DNA of 64,000 bases. Source: a virus. Where the stretch lies: positions 310,001-374,000 of IMG/VR virus record IMGVR_UViG_3300028840_001395. One strand, 5' to 3'. A program made the position numbers and the translations under genes. The first letter of the stretch is position 1, and the number at the start of each line of letters is the position of its first letter. The notes beneath the pieces were generated by a model, which saw only the letters and a list, made by a program, of their open reading frames with translations, had not been told where the DNA came from and searched no databases. Below, one piece after another: positions 7,706-15,200 of this stretch.

Positions 7706-8347
7706 TCACGCGAACTCGATGTCCACGTCGTAGTCGCGGGCGAACTCGACTCCGCCCTTGGGGTCGAACTTGAGCAGTTCGTCGCCGTTCTCGTCCACCG
7801 CCGAGTAGCCCTTGACCGTGGTGCCGTCGCGGAGCACCTTGAGGCTCCGGATGAGGCTCCAGGGCTCCCCCAACGCGAGGAGGTCGCTCGACACCTGGGC
7901 CGGGGTGTTCGTCGCCTGTGCGGGCGCTGACGCCGCCTGGGCCGGGTTGCCGAGCGGGTGGTTGGACACCGGAGCGGGCTTCGGCTTCTTCGGGGCCTTC
8001 GCCTTCTTGCCGGGCTTCGAGGGCGTCGCGCCTCCGAGCTTGGCGATGGCCTTGGCGCTCATCCTGACGTACCCGTGGTCGGTGTAGTCGTAGCCCTTGG
8101 CGAGCTTCTCTTCGGTCTTGTCGCGGAGCTTGTCCCAGTCCGCGAGCATCGAGCCGTGCGGGGGTGCCCCGTTCTTGCCCCAGGCGATCTCGACCGGCTC
8201 GCCCAGGCCCCTGCCCGTGGCGTACCAGTACTTGGACGACCACCCCGACTTGTTGGCCGCGTTGCTCCCGACGTACTCCAGCCGGAACGACCAGGGGCGA
8301 CCCCGGCGGGCGATGTCCTCAGCGTCGTGAATCGTCATCCGTGCCAT
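7706..8347 (-). CDS. WGR-like domain protein
   Basis: The product has 213 residues. Residues 18-95 resemble a WGR domain: Y-W-Y-A-T-G-R strand, then A-W-G-K-N-G (W56-G57-K58) in place of W-G-R-x-G, then a helix with K-x2-E-K-L-A-K-G-Y ending in Y. WGR domains bind nucleic-acid ends in PARPs and occur alone in many bacteria. Residues 107-155 are a low-complexity Lys/Pro/Ala linker, and residues 158-213 form a small beta-rich domain (G-Y-S-A-V-D-E-N-G-D-E). The start overlaps the upstream stop by one base (TGATG). The family call rests on pattern, not alignment. It is likely cytosolic and nucleic-acid associated. Confidence 0.65.
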   Translation of the reverse strand: MARMTIHDAEDIARRGRPWSFRLEYVGSNAANKSGWSSKYWYATGRGLGEPVEIAWGKNGAPPHGSMLADWDKLRDKTEEKLAKGYDYTDHGYVRMSAKAIAKLGGATPSKPGKKAKAPKKPKPAPVSNHPLGNPAQAASAPAQATNTPAQVSSDLLALGEPWSLIRSLKVLRDGTTVKGYSAVDENGDELLKFDPKGGVEFARDYDVDIEFA

Positions 8348-8472
8348 CACTTGCCTCCCTTGCGCTTGCGCCGTCCAGAGAACGTGCGCTTCCGCTTCCC
8401 CGTCCAGCGCCGGACGATGGTGACCTTGCCGGGCACCTCGACCAGCACCTCGGTCTTGACGCACTGTGCCAT
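8347..8472 (-). CDS. Very small basic protein (41 aa)
   Basis: This short ORF starts at ATG 8472, sharing one base with the upstream stop, and ends one base into the WGR-like gene. The first 22 residues form beta-like segments (T-E-V-L-V-E-V-P-G-K-V-T-I-V). The last 18 residues are almost all Lys, Arg and Gly, giving a strongly positive tail that should bind nucleic acid. No family is recognised. Support is the tight overlap chain on both sides and the ribosome site GGAGGCG. Confidence 0.6.
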   Translation of the reverse strand: MAQCVKTEVLVEVPGKVTIVRRWTGKRKRTFSGRRKRKGGK

Positions 8473-8654
8473 CACGCCTCCCCGGAGAAGCGGCCTCGGC
8501 ACGCCTTCTTGTTGGCCTGGTGCTTGCGGTCGCCCATCGTGACCGCCCGTCCGCGCCACTCGGCCAGGGTGCCCCCGGCGGCGAAGTGAGCGGCACGCGC
8601 CCCGCCCCGCTCGACGGAGGTGGCCTTGCTGTTGCCCTGATGCTGCCGTGCCAT
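8472..8654 (-). CDS. Small basic protein (60 aa), first gene of the leftward operon
   Basis: The ATG at 8654 follows AAAGGAGAAG at good spacing and lies only about 22 bases from the TAGTCT element of the leftward promoter, so this is the first translated gene. The 60-residue product is basic, with the phrase H-Q-A-N-K-K-A-C near residue 46 and a related H-Q-G-N-S-K-A-T near residue 5, suggesting two similar halves. Its stop overlaps the next start by one base. No family is recognised. Confidence 0.6.
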   Translation of the reverse strand: MARQHQGNSKATSVERGGARAAHFAAGGTLAEWRGRAVTMGDRKHQANKKACRGRFSGEA

Positions 8655-8676
8655 CGCACTTCTCCTTTCCTCCCCT

Positions 8677-8705
8677 AGACTACTCTGGCCCAGCCCGAAA
8701 TAAGA
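8677..8705 (-). promoter_or_regulatory. Leftward promoter, TCTTAT-N17-TAGTCT
   Basis: On the minus strand TCTTAT (8700-8705) is followed after exactly 17 bases by TAGTCT (8677-8682) and then AGGGG. The same arrangement recurs twice more in the window, each time just upstream of a gene. It should drive the operon 8654-5820. Confidence 0.7.
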
Positions 8706-8738
8706 CCCTTTCTTTCAAAAAGAATTCGCGCGCGAGGG

Positions 8739-8767
8739 TCTTATCTTGCCCCCCGACAGAGTAGTCT
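8739..8767 (+). promoter_or_regulatory. Rightward promoter, TCTTAT-N17-TAGTCT
   Basis: TCTTAT (8739-8744), a 17-base spacer and TAGTCT (8762-8767) followed by AGGGG mirror the leftward copy. It lies 19 bases before the start codon at 8787 and should drive the rightward accessory operon. Confidence 0.7.
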
Positions 8768-8786
8768 AGGGGAAGGGAGAGAGGCG

Positions 8787-9143
8787 ATGAACGGCATGGT
8801 CATTCACACCGCGAAAGTCGTCACCGAGCTGAAGGGGCTGACCTCCTGTGGCGAGGCCCGCAGGCTCATCGAGCGCGACCTGACCCCCGAGCAGCGGGAG
8901 CGGGTGCTGGCGCAGGAGGCCCGGTGGGAGGACTTCGAGCGCCGCGCCTGGGAGGGCGAGGACGAGGACGACGAGCCCGCCCCCGAGTGCGAGGGCTGCG
9001 ACTGCCCGGACGGGTGCGAGGGCTGCGTGGCGTGGGAGCTGGACGAGAGCATGGACGGCGACCACGAGAGCGGCCTGGCCAGCGCGGGCTTCGGGACGGA
9101 CGAGGACTACGGCTGCTTCGACGGCGGCTGCGACGAGTGGTAG
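8787..9143 (+). CDS. Acidic Cys-rich protein of unknown function
   Basis: The 118-residue product is strongly acidic. Residues 1-60 look helical. Residues 64-80 hold six cysteines in a short span (C-E-G-C-D-C-P-D-G-C-E-G-C pattern), which could bind metal. The C-terminal end is again acidic with two Cys and a final Trp. The ribosome site GGGAGAGAGG precedes ATG 8787; ATG 8796 is an alternative. It is the first gene after the rightward promoter, and no family is recognised. Confidence 0.7.
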   Translation: MNGMVIHTAKVVTELKGLTSCGEARRLIERDLTPEQRERVLAQEARWEDFERRAWEGEDEDDEPAPECEGCDCPDGCEGCVAWELDESMDGDHESGLASAGFGTDEDYGCFDGGCDEW

Positions 9144-9153
9144 GGAGGACGTG

Positions 9154-9753
9154 ATGGACCTGCAACTGATGAGAGCGGACATCGAGGCGGTTGCCGCCAA
9201 GGTGCTGCGTCGGCCCGTCAAGGTCAAGGTGGGCGAGATCACCGACATCGAGGGCGAGTCGGTCGAGGGCCTGACCGTGGACGGCGACATGTTCCTCTAC
9301 GCGGTCAAGCGGACGCGGAGCGGTCTGGGGGGCAAGCCCATCGAGTTCGAGATGGTCGCCATCGACATCCTGTTCGGCGGCGACGGGCAGTTCGTGGAGC
9401 CGGACGTGCGGCGTCACCCGAGCGACGGTGAGACGTTCCACGAAAGCGACGCCATCGCGGAGGTCATCGCGGTGCTGGCCCGTGCGGAAGCTCACGGGCA
9501 CCTGGAGGCCATCGGAGAGGCCCGGCACATCGCAGAGATGAACGAAGCCGCGAAGGGACTCGACGGCAAGACGGTGCCCCTGGTGCTGCCGCCGGGTTAC
9601 CCGGTCATGAAGATCGTCATCCAGCAGCGCACGGAGTGCAAGCACTGTGGCAAGGAGATGCCGAAGAACTCCGAGGGCTGGTGGGTGCGGACGACCGCCG
9701 AGCACAAGGGTGGGCTCTACCACACGGGCTGCATCAAGATCGAGGAGAAGTGA
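9154..9753 (+). CDS. Unknown protein with C-terminal zinc-ribbon-like motif
   Basis: I place the start at ATG 9154 because GGGAGG then sits five bases upstream; GTG 9151 is too close. The 199-residue protein has an alpha/beta N-terminal domain (residues 1-90) and a helical middle. A C-terminal segment has C-K-H-C near residue 164 and H-T-G-C about 24 residues later, a spacing that suits one zinc site. It is acidic overall. It lies ten bases after the previous gene, in the same operon. Function is unknown. Confidence 0.7.
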   Translation: MDLQLMRADIEAVAAKVLRRPVKVKVGEITDIEGESVEGLTVDGDMFLYAVKRTRSGLGGKPIEFEMVAIDILFGGDGQFVEPDVRRHPSDGETFHESDAIAEVIAVLARAEAHGHLEAIGEARHIAEMNEAAKGLDGKTVPLVLPPGYPVMKIVIQQRTECKHCGKEMPKNSEGWWVRTTAEHKGGLYHTGCIKIEEK

Positions 9754-9754
9754 C

Positions 9755-10198
9755 GTGAATCACGCTGCTATCCACACGGTCGTCCACACGAGCCATGAAC
9801 CCGACCGGCGACGCAGGCGTCGTCGGGCAGCCGATGGGATCACCCCCCGCGACAAGACCCGAGCGCCAGTCATCCCCGACCTGGACACGCTGCCTCCGTT
9901 CATGCTCGTGCCCGACACCGACGACCCCAAGGTCAGCCTCGTGTACGCCCTGGTGGACGGCATCGCCCGCTTCAAGGGTCGCATCTGGTTCACGGAGAAA
10001 TACCGCTACGGGGGCCGCGAGTATGGAGAGGGCTGGATGGCCGAAATCGCGGGCCGCGAGGATCCCGCTCAGCACGAGCACTTCTCCGACCGCACATGCA
10101 CCAAGAGCGGCAAGGCGACAGCCATCGGGAGGCTCGTGTCGCACCCCATCAGCCCGGAGATGTTGAAGAAAGGCTTATCTCGGGGTCGGGCAAAGTAG
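9755..10198 (+). CDS. Unknown protein, GTG start
   Basis: The frame opens at GTG 9755, one base after the previous stop, with GAGGAG eight bases upstream. The 147-residue product has a run of seven arginines near residues 19-25. A central beta-rich region follows (F-K-G-R-I-W-F-T, then Y-G-G-R-E-Y-G-E-G-W-M-A-E-I) that might be a nucleic-acid-binding or SH3-like fold. The last promoter copy of the window lies inside its final codons. No family is recognised. Confidence 0.65.
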   Translation: MNHAAIHTVVHTSHEPDRRRRRRRAADGITPRDKTRAPVIPDLDTLPPFMLVPDTDDPKVSLVYALVDGIARFKGRIWFTEKYRYGGREYGEGWMAEIAGREDPAQHEHFSDRTCTKSGKATAIGRLVSHPISPEMLKKGLSRGRAK

Positions 10199-10201
10199 TC
10201 T
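10173..10201 (+). promoter_or_regulatory. Rightward promoter copy, GCTTAT-N17-TAGTCT
   Basis: GCTTAT (10173-10178), a 17-base spacer and TAGTCT (10196-10201) followed by AGG repeat the arrangement at 8.7 kb with an unrelated spacer sequence. The copy overlaps the end of one gene and lies 16 bases before the start codon of the next, giving the DUF6011-like gene its own promoter. Confidence 0.65.
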
Positions 10202-10217
10202 AGGTGGAGGGATGATG

Positions 10218-11186
10218 ATGGATACCACAGCGACACCCAAGACCCCGGAGACCCACGCTGCCATCGCCCAGATCACCGCGAGCCACTGCTGCGTGTGCCG
10301 GGCGGAACTCACCGACGCCGAGAGCGTCGAGCACGGCATCGGGCCGGTCTGCTCCAAGCGTTACTACAACCCGCTGCACAAGCCCGACGCGAGCCAGATC
10401 AAGAACGCCCTCGGGCTGCTGGCCTGCTCCGACCTGCCCGAGCACATCCAGGACGGGTTCCTCAAGCTCGTCAACACCAAGGGCGGCGAGCCGCACGCCA
10501 ACGCCCGGCTCGCGTGCAACCTGCTGGTGTACTGGGCCTCGGCCCACTTCGACAACCGCGACGAGGTGTTCAAGTGCAGCGCCATCGTCCGCACGTTGGG
10601 CTACACCGAGCTGGCTGACAAGCTGGAAGCGGACCGCACGGTCGCCATCGTCCGCGAGCACTCCGACCACATCGAGGCCTTCATCCCCGACAAGTACCGC
10701 TTCCGGGGCGACATGCGGGACATCCCCGGCGCGGAGGCGCTCACGACCACCGAGTCCAGCCCCACGGGCGACACGGTGGAGAAGCCGCTCAAGGTCGGTC
10801 GCAAGGTCGGCTGGAAGGTGCCCATCGCGGAGAAGGACTACTTCCTGACCGTCCTGGGCTACCACTGCGGCGGCGACCTCGCCTGCGGTGACGGGCGCAT
10901 CTGGAAGATCCCGAACAAGCGGTGGGCAGACCTCCGACCCTTCAAGGCCCCCGCCCAGGCGACCACGGGGACGGCCCCGGCCAACGGGAGCATCCGGCTG
11001 GAGGACACCCCGAACGGTCACGTCCGCGTGTTCACCCCCTACAACACGGACTTCATCACCGACCTCAAGAAGATCCCCTGGAAGCAGCGCCGCTGGAACC
11101 CCAACGCCCGGTGTTGGGAGGTGGGCAAGAAGTACGAGGGTCGAGCCAAGGAGCTGATCAAGACCCACTACGGGGTGGCCCTGTGA
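10218..11186 (+). CDS. DUF6011-like / HARP-like two-domain protein
   Basis: Three ATG codons stand in a row; the third (10218) has the best spacing from GGAGGG, giving 322 residues. Residues 23-50 match DUF6011-type zinc motifs: C24-x2-C27, L-T-D-A-E-S-V, then G-I-G-P-V-C45. Residues 50-220 are helical and unrecognised. Residues about 265-320 resemble the HARP fold of SMARCAL1-type proteins: F-T-P-Y-N-T-D-F, then R-R-W-N-P-N-A-R-C-W-E-V and a final helix. HARP-like modules bind branched or single-stranded DNA, so DNA binding is likely. The next gene starts inside its stop (GTGA). Confidence 0.8.
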   Translation: MDTTATPKTPETHAAIAQITASHCCVCRAELTDAESVEHGIGPVCSKRYYNPLHKPDASQIKNALGLLACSDLPEHIQDGFLKLVNTKGGEPHANARLACNLLVYWASAHFDNRDEVFKCSAIVRTLGYTELADKLEADRTVAIVREHSDHIEAFIPDKYRFRGDMRDIPGAEALTTTESSPTGDTVEKPLKVGRKVGWKVPIAEKDYFLTVLGYHCGGDLACGDGRIWKIPNKRWADLRPFKAPAQATTGTAPANGSIRLEDTPNGHVRVFTPYNTDFITDLKKIPWKQRRWNPNARCWEVGKKYEGRAKELIKTHYGVAL

Positions 11187-11449
11187 AGCACCTGCTCACT
11201 TTTGTCCAGCCCCGAGATGAGTGGCGCACCCAGGGCGATTACATGGTGCTGCCCCCGCGCCCTGTCCCAGGCCGACTTGTCAAGAGCCAAGACACCCGAC
11301 CCGGTGCTTGCCCGTGGTACTGGCAGGTAGGCGAGTTCGTGCGAGGGTTTCGCAGCATGGAGGAAGGAGTGGTCTTCCTCGGGCGTGTCTATGATCTACT
11401 GGTCAAGGGGGTCGAACCGGAGGAGATCGAAGACGACCGGAGGGACTAG
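11183..11449 (+). CDS. Small unknown protein, GTG start
   Basis: GTG 11183 overlaps the previous stop by four bases, so translation is coupled. The 88-residue product has a Trp/Pro-rich first half (P-P-R-P-V-P near residue 25, P-W-Y-W near 44) and an acidic helical C-terminus. It ends tail to tail with the holin-like gene, the two stop codons overlapping by four bases. No family is recognised. Confidence 0.65.
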   Translation: MKHLLTFVQPRDEWRTQGDYMVLPPRPVPGRLVKSQDTRPGACPWYWQVGEFVRGFRSMEEGVVFLGRVYDLLVKGVEPEEIEDDRRD

Positions 11450-12060
11450 CCCTCGGCCTTCTTGGGCTTGGGCAGCGTGTGCTTGCCGAGCATCTCCCAC
11501 AGGCCGACCGCCGCAGCGCCCGTCAGGAAGCCCTGGATGAGCGCCGTGGTCAGGTCGAGCCCCGACGCCAGAGCGACACCCATGTAGCCCACCATGCCGA
11601 TGGCCGCAGAAACCCAGGGCACGGCCTTGTCCGGCAGGAACGAGATGACGTTGAACTTGCGGAGAACCCAGACGATCAACGTCAGCAGCAGGCCCACGAA
11701 AAGCTGCCAGTTGCCGCCCTTGGCCGCATTGATGAGCTGCTCAACCAGCAAGATGACCTCCTCCGGATCCTCCGGAATCGGGGCGGTCTTGTCGGCCTCG
11801 GCCTCCTTGACGACCTTCAAGACCTTCTTGGCCTCGGCGGGAGCGGGAGCCGCGTCCTTGACCTCGGCAGGCTTGGCCTCGATCTTGGCCTCCTCCGCAG
11901 GAGCGGGAACCGCTTCGGCCTTGGCATCGGGGGCCGGAGCCGGGGCGGCTTCTGTGGCCTTGGCGTCAGGTGCCGGAGCCTCGGTGGGCTTGGCCCCCTC
12001 GTCGGCCATCGCTGCCAAGGGCAGGGCGAGCAGGGACAGAACCAGGATTGCGCGTCGCAT
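11446..12060 (-). CDS. Holin-like membrane protein with signal peptide and Ala/Pro linker
   Basis: The 204-residue protein has a cleavable-looking signal peptide (residues 1-19, A-A-M-A). A 65-residue Ala/Pro/Glu/Lys-rich linker (21-90) and three hydrophobic segments follow (about 117-134, 148-165, 170-189), with a basic C-terminal tail. Three closely spaced segments and a K-P-K-P-K-K tail are typical of class I holins, which open the membrane for lysis. It is the last gene of the late operon, a usual place for a holin. The long exported linker is unusual; an alternative is a virion or envelope membrane protein. The ribosome site GAAGGAGG is strong. Confidence 0.6.
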   Translation of the reverse strand: MRRAILVLSLLALPLAAMADEGAKPTEAPAPDAKATEAAPAPAPDAKAEAVPAPAEEAKIEAKPAEVKDAAPAPAEAKKVLKVVKEAEADKTAPIPEDPEEVILLVEQLINAAKGGNWQLFVGLLLTLIVWVLRKFNVISFLPDKAVPWVSAAIGMVGYMGVALASGLDLTTALIQGFLTGAAAVGLWEMLGKHTLPKPKKAEG

Positions 12061-12072
12061 AGCGACCTCCTT

Positions 12073-12234
12073 CTAGTCGGACTTCTGAACGGCCCGAATC
12101 TTCTTCTGGATGGCTTCCTTCTGCTCCGGTGGCAGGCCCGGATTCCGCAGGGCTTCGCGGAGCCGGGCGATGTACTTGCGCTCGTAGGGAGCCCGGATCT
12201 TCTGGCTGATGTCACTGCGTCGGATGAAGGGCAT
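12073..12234 (-). CDS. 53-residue basic helical protein
   Basis: ATG 12234 shares its first base with the stop of the giant upstream gene (TGATG), and the frame runs 53 codons to TAG at 12073. The product is basic and amphipathic (R-S-D-I-S-Q-K-I-R near the start, Q-K-E-A-I-Q-K-K-I-R near the end), like a single long helical hairpin. It is too short for usual ORF cut-offs. The overlap and continued codon style support it, but no family is recognised. Confidence 0.6.
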   Translation of the reverse strand: MPFIRRSDISQKIRAPYERKYIARLREALRNPGLPPEQKEAIQKKIRAVQKSD

Positions 12235-15200
12235 CAGCACGGCCCCCCGCCCGGATCATCCGGCCCCTCCTCGGGGTACGGAGCGAGCACCACATTCGCC
12301 GGGTTCGGGATCTCCCGGTTGAAGCCCCGGAACATCGGGCGAGCGCCCAGACGGTAACGGTCAGCCGCAGCGAAGCCTTCGCCGTAGCCCGCCGGGGAGA
12401 TGTCACCACCGAGGGTGACACCATCCTCCTGCGTCGTGTCCGTTCCCAGAACCCCGTAGGTCACGATGACCATCTGGATCTCATCACCATCGGTCAACGT
12501 GTAGGATCCACCGATCAGGTCGGCCTCCTCGTAAAAGTTCCGCACCAGGAGCGCCCGGCAGACCAGTGCCCCACCCTTCATCACGGGCTGGAGCGAGTCC
12601 GAGAAGGTCTCGGTCACCCAGTCCACCGGCCCGCCGGGGTGCTGGCCATCGAGCACGTACACGGAGCCACCGCCCCGGAAGAGACGGAAGATGCGGGAGC
12701 CGCCCGTATTCTGTTCCGTCCAGGCCGAGTAGTCCGTGACCGACACGGAGCCATCCGACTGAGCGAAGAGAGCGCCGGGCTCACCGAAGAAGCGGTCATA
12801 CTCATCCCGCTCGACCAAGGGCATGAGCGTCTGGATGGGACGCGGCCCGGTCGGGCTGGCCTTCATCGCAGAGGCGTCATCCCGCAGCGGGTTCTCGCAG
12901 AGGAAGTCCGAGTCCTGGAGCAGGGCACCCAGCGGCAGGCGTTCGGTCATGCCGGTGATGTTGACCTGGCTGGTGCCATCGCCCGCGTTCATCGGACGGT
13001 CAACACCTCCCGAAAGTGGGCTGCTGGAGCGCAGGCTGAAGGGGAACTCGTTGGTCGTATCCGCGAACGGGATGATAGTCTGGAATGGTGAGTTGACCGT
13101 CGGTGGGACGCTCTCAGTGTACCACTTGGTCTCGTAGGTGACCTCGTTGCCCTCGGCACCCGTGGGGACAGCGGCGATCCGAACCTTGTCCGGCTTCTCG
13201 GGGATCGCCAGGCAGTTCTGGCTCAGCGTCGAGTGCCTGTTGATGGCCGAGGCCAGATTGGTCACGGTCTCGTTGAGGTCACCCGTATCGTGAATGACCG
13301 TGATGTCCAAGTACTTCCCATCGAGATCAACGGTGTGTGCCGCCACATCCTGTGGTTGCAGGATCGCAGCCAGGAATGGCATGATCGGCCCAGGGCCAAC
13401 AGGAGCCGCACTGGCGTTGTAGATCCAGTAATCCACTGTATCAGGAGCGACCACTGCAGCCGTCACAATCAATGCCTCATACCCAGGAGGCGGAGGCACG
13501 GTATGATCCTGTGACAACACCACCACATCTCCTGGAAGGACACCGGACAAGGTCTGCGCTGGAAAGGGAACCCCTGTATTTGCTGGGATGGCAGCCACGG
13601 GGATAGATACGGGGACGATGGTGTAACCAGGCACTCCCTGTGGCCAGTCGTAGGCGGTCGGCGTCCAGGTGTTGAACACACCCACTCTGACGATTCCATC
13701 TGTCGGGACATGGCCCTCGAATACGATGTGTTCCAGATCTTCACGGGCGTTGATGATCACAGTGTCCCCGACCGTGACCCCAGAAATCGCCTTGTTAGTG
13801 AAGGTGTAGAATCCCGGTGCGTAGGTGCCCACCAGTTGGGTCGAATCCTTGATGAACGACTGAATCGAAGTGGTGTCGATGTCCCAGACATCCTCCTCGG
13901 GAATGCCCAGGCCAGCCGGAGGAGCGTCAGTGAGCTTGGACTTGTAGGCAGCCTGTGCCCCGTAGAGATCGACGTAGGTGCCATCCAGCAACCCGAAGCG
14001 ACAGAACACGTAGTTCTCATCGTCCGGATTCAAGGTGTCCACACCCCCCTGCACGAACAGAGTCAACTCGGCCCGTGAGTCGTTGGTCTTCTGCCCTTCG
14101 GTGAAGGCCCGTGTCTTGATGCGCCAGGCAGGCTGGTCATCCGAAGAGGGCTGCCGCAGCGCCGCCGGAGGCTTGTTGCAGGTGAAGCCCACATCGAGCG
14201 GAGTGCCAGGGAACAGCTCTCCGCCGATCTTGCCCGTCCCCAACGTCGTGTAGAAGTCCATGCTGGCCAGAACCTCGAAGCCACGGGCGTTCGGGGTCTG
14301 CGGGATGTACTCGCCATCGAAGTACTGCTGGATGGGCGTCTCCATCGCGTACTGGCCCGAGATCGGCACCTGACCATAGCGGTGCTCGTAGTCCGACGCC
14401 ACCGTGACTTCGCCACCCCGCGTCATGTAGGGGTCGCCCTGGTACACGGTACGGTTGAAGTCGTTGTAGAGCTGATCGTTGTACCCCGCCGGACACGGGA
14501 TGCAGAGATGGATACCTTCGAGTTCCTCTTCATCCGAGTCGTCGTGGGGATCTCCCGAACCGTCGTGCCAGCGCACGAGCACGTAGTTGTTCTGGTCGAT
14601 CCAGCCCTTGGCGAAACCGAAGATGCAGCACTCGACCACGTAGTCGAGATCCTCGAAGGTCTCACCATCCGTGTAGTGCGTCGAGCGCGTCAGGTCGAGG
14701 ATGTTGGACGGCACGATGTAGGTGTGGTCACCCTCACTCTCCGTCATGGAGTCACTGCACAGATCCTTGGCCCCGTCCTGCAAGATGAACAGCGTCTGCT
14801 GGTCGGCATCCTCACGGATGAGGTTCGGAGCCGAATCAGAGAGCATCTCCCAGCGATTCCCCTGGAAGGTACGCCCACCGAAGGTGTCCCAGTCCCGCTT
14901 GTCATAGACCCCGTAGAGCCGGGCGATGCCCAGGTACGGCGGAAGCTGAATGCCCTTGAGACCGCGCCCCAGGTCGGAGGAGTTGACCGCGTTGAGCGCC
15001 TCGATCACCTCGTCCGCGTAGAGCACGGTGTCATCGATGTCCGTGGTCTTGCGGGCCTTGTAGTAGGGCAGGTTGTTCCACGCGGCGACGAAGGTACCCG
15101 ACCCACCGTAGTTGGACGGGGTGTCAGTCGTGAAGTACATCGAGTAGACGCCCGGCGACGGGCTCCCGTTGTTGTCCGAGCCACCGATGATGTGGAAAAC

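Larger units (their letters stand above)
8672..8772. repeat. Nested inverted repeats forming a symmetric divergent promoter region
   Basis: An exact 16-bp inverted repeat (CCCCTAGACTACTCTG at 8672-8687 with its complement at 8757-8772) encloses a second exact 9-bp pair (TAAGACCCT at 8701-8709, AGGGTCTTA at 8735-8743). The centre contains TTTCTTTCAAAAAGAATTCG and a CG-rich run. The symmetry reflects two promoters facing outward. Confidence 0.9.

Noticed and set aside
6885-8243. Long frame (452 codons) covering the envelope gene and upstream sequence
   Set aside because: The part above 7694 runs opposite in frame to the WGR-like gene and is Arg/Gly-rich; the real start is the ATG at 7694 before a clear signal peptide.
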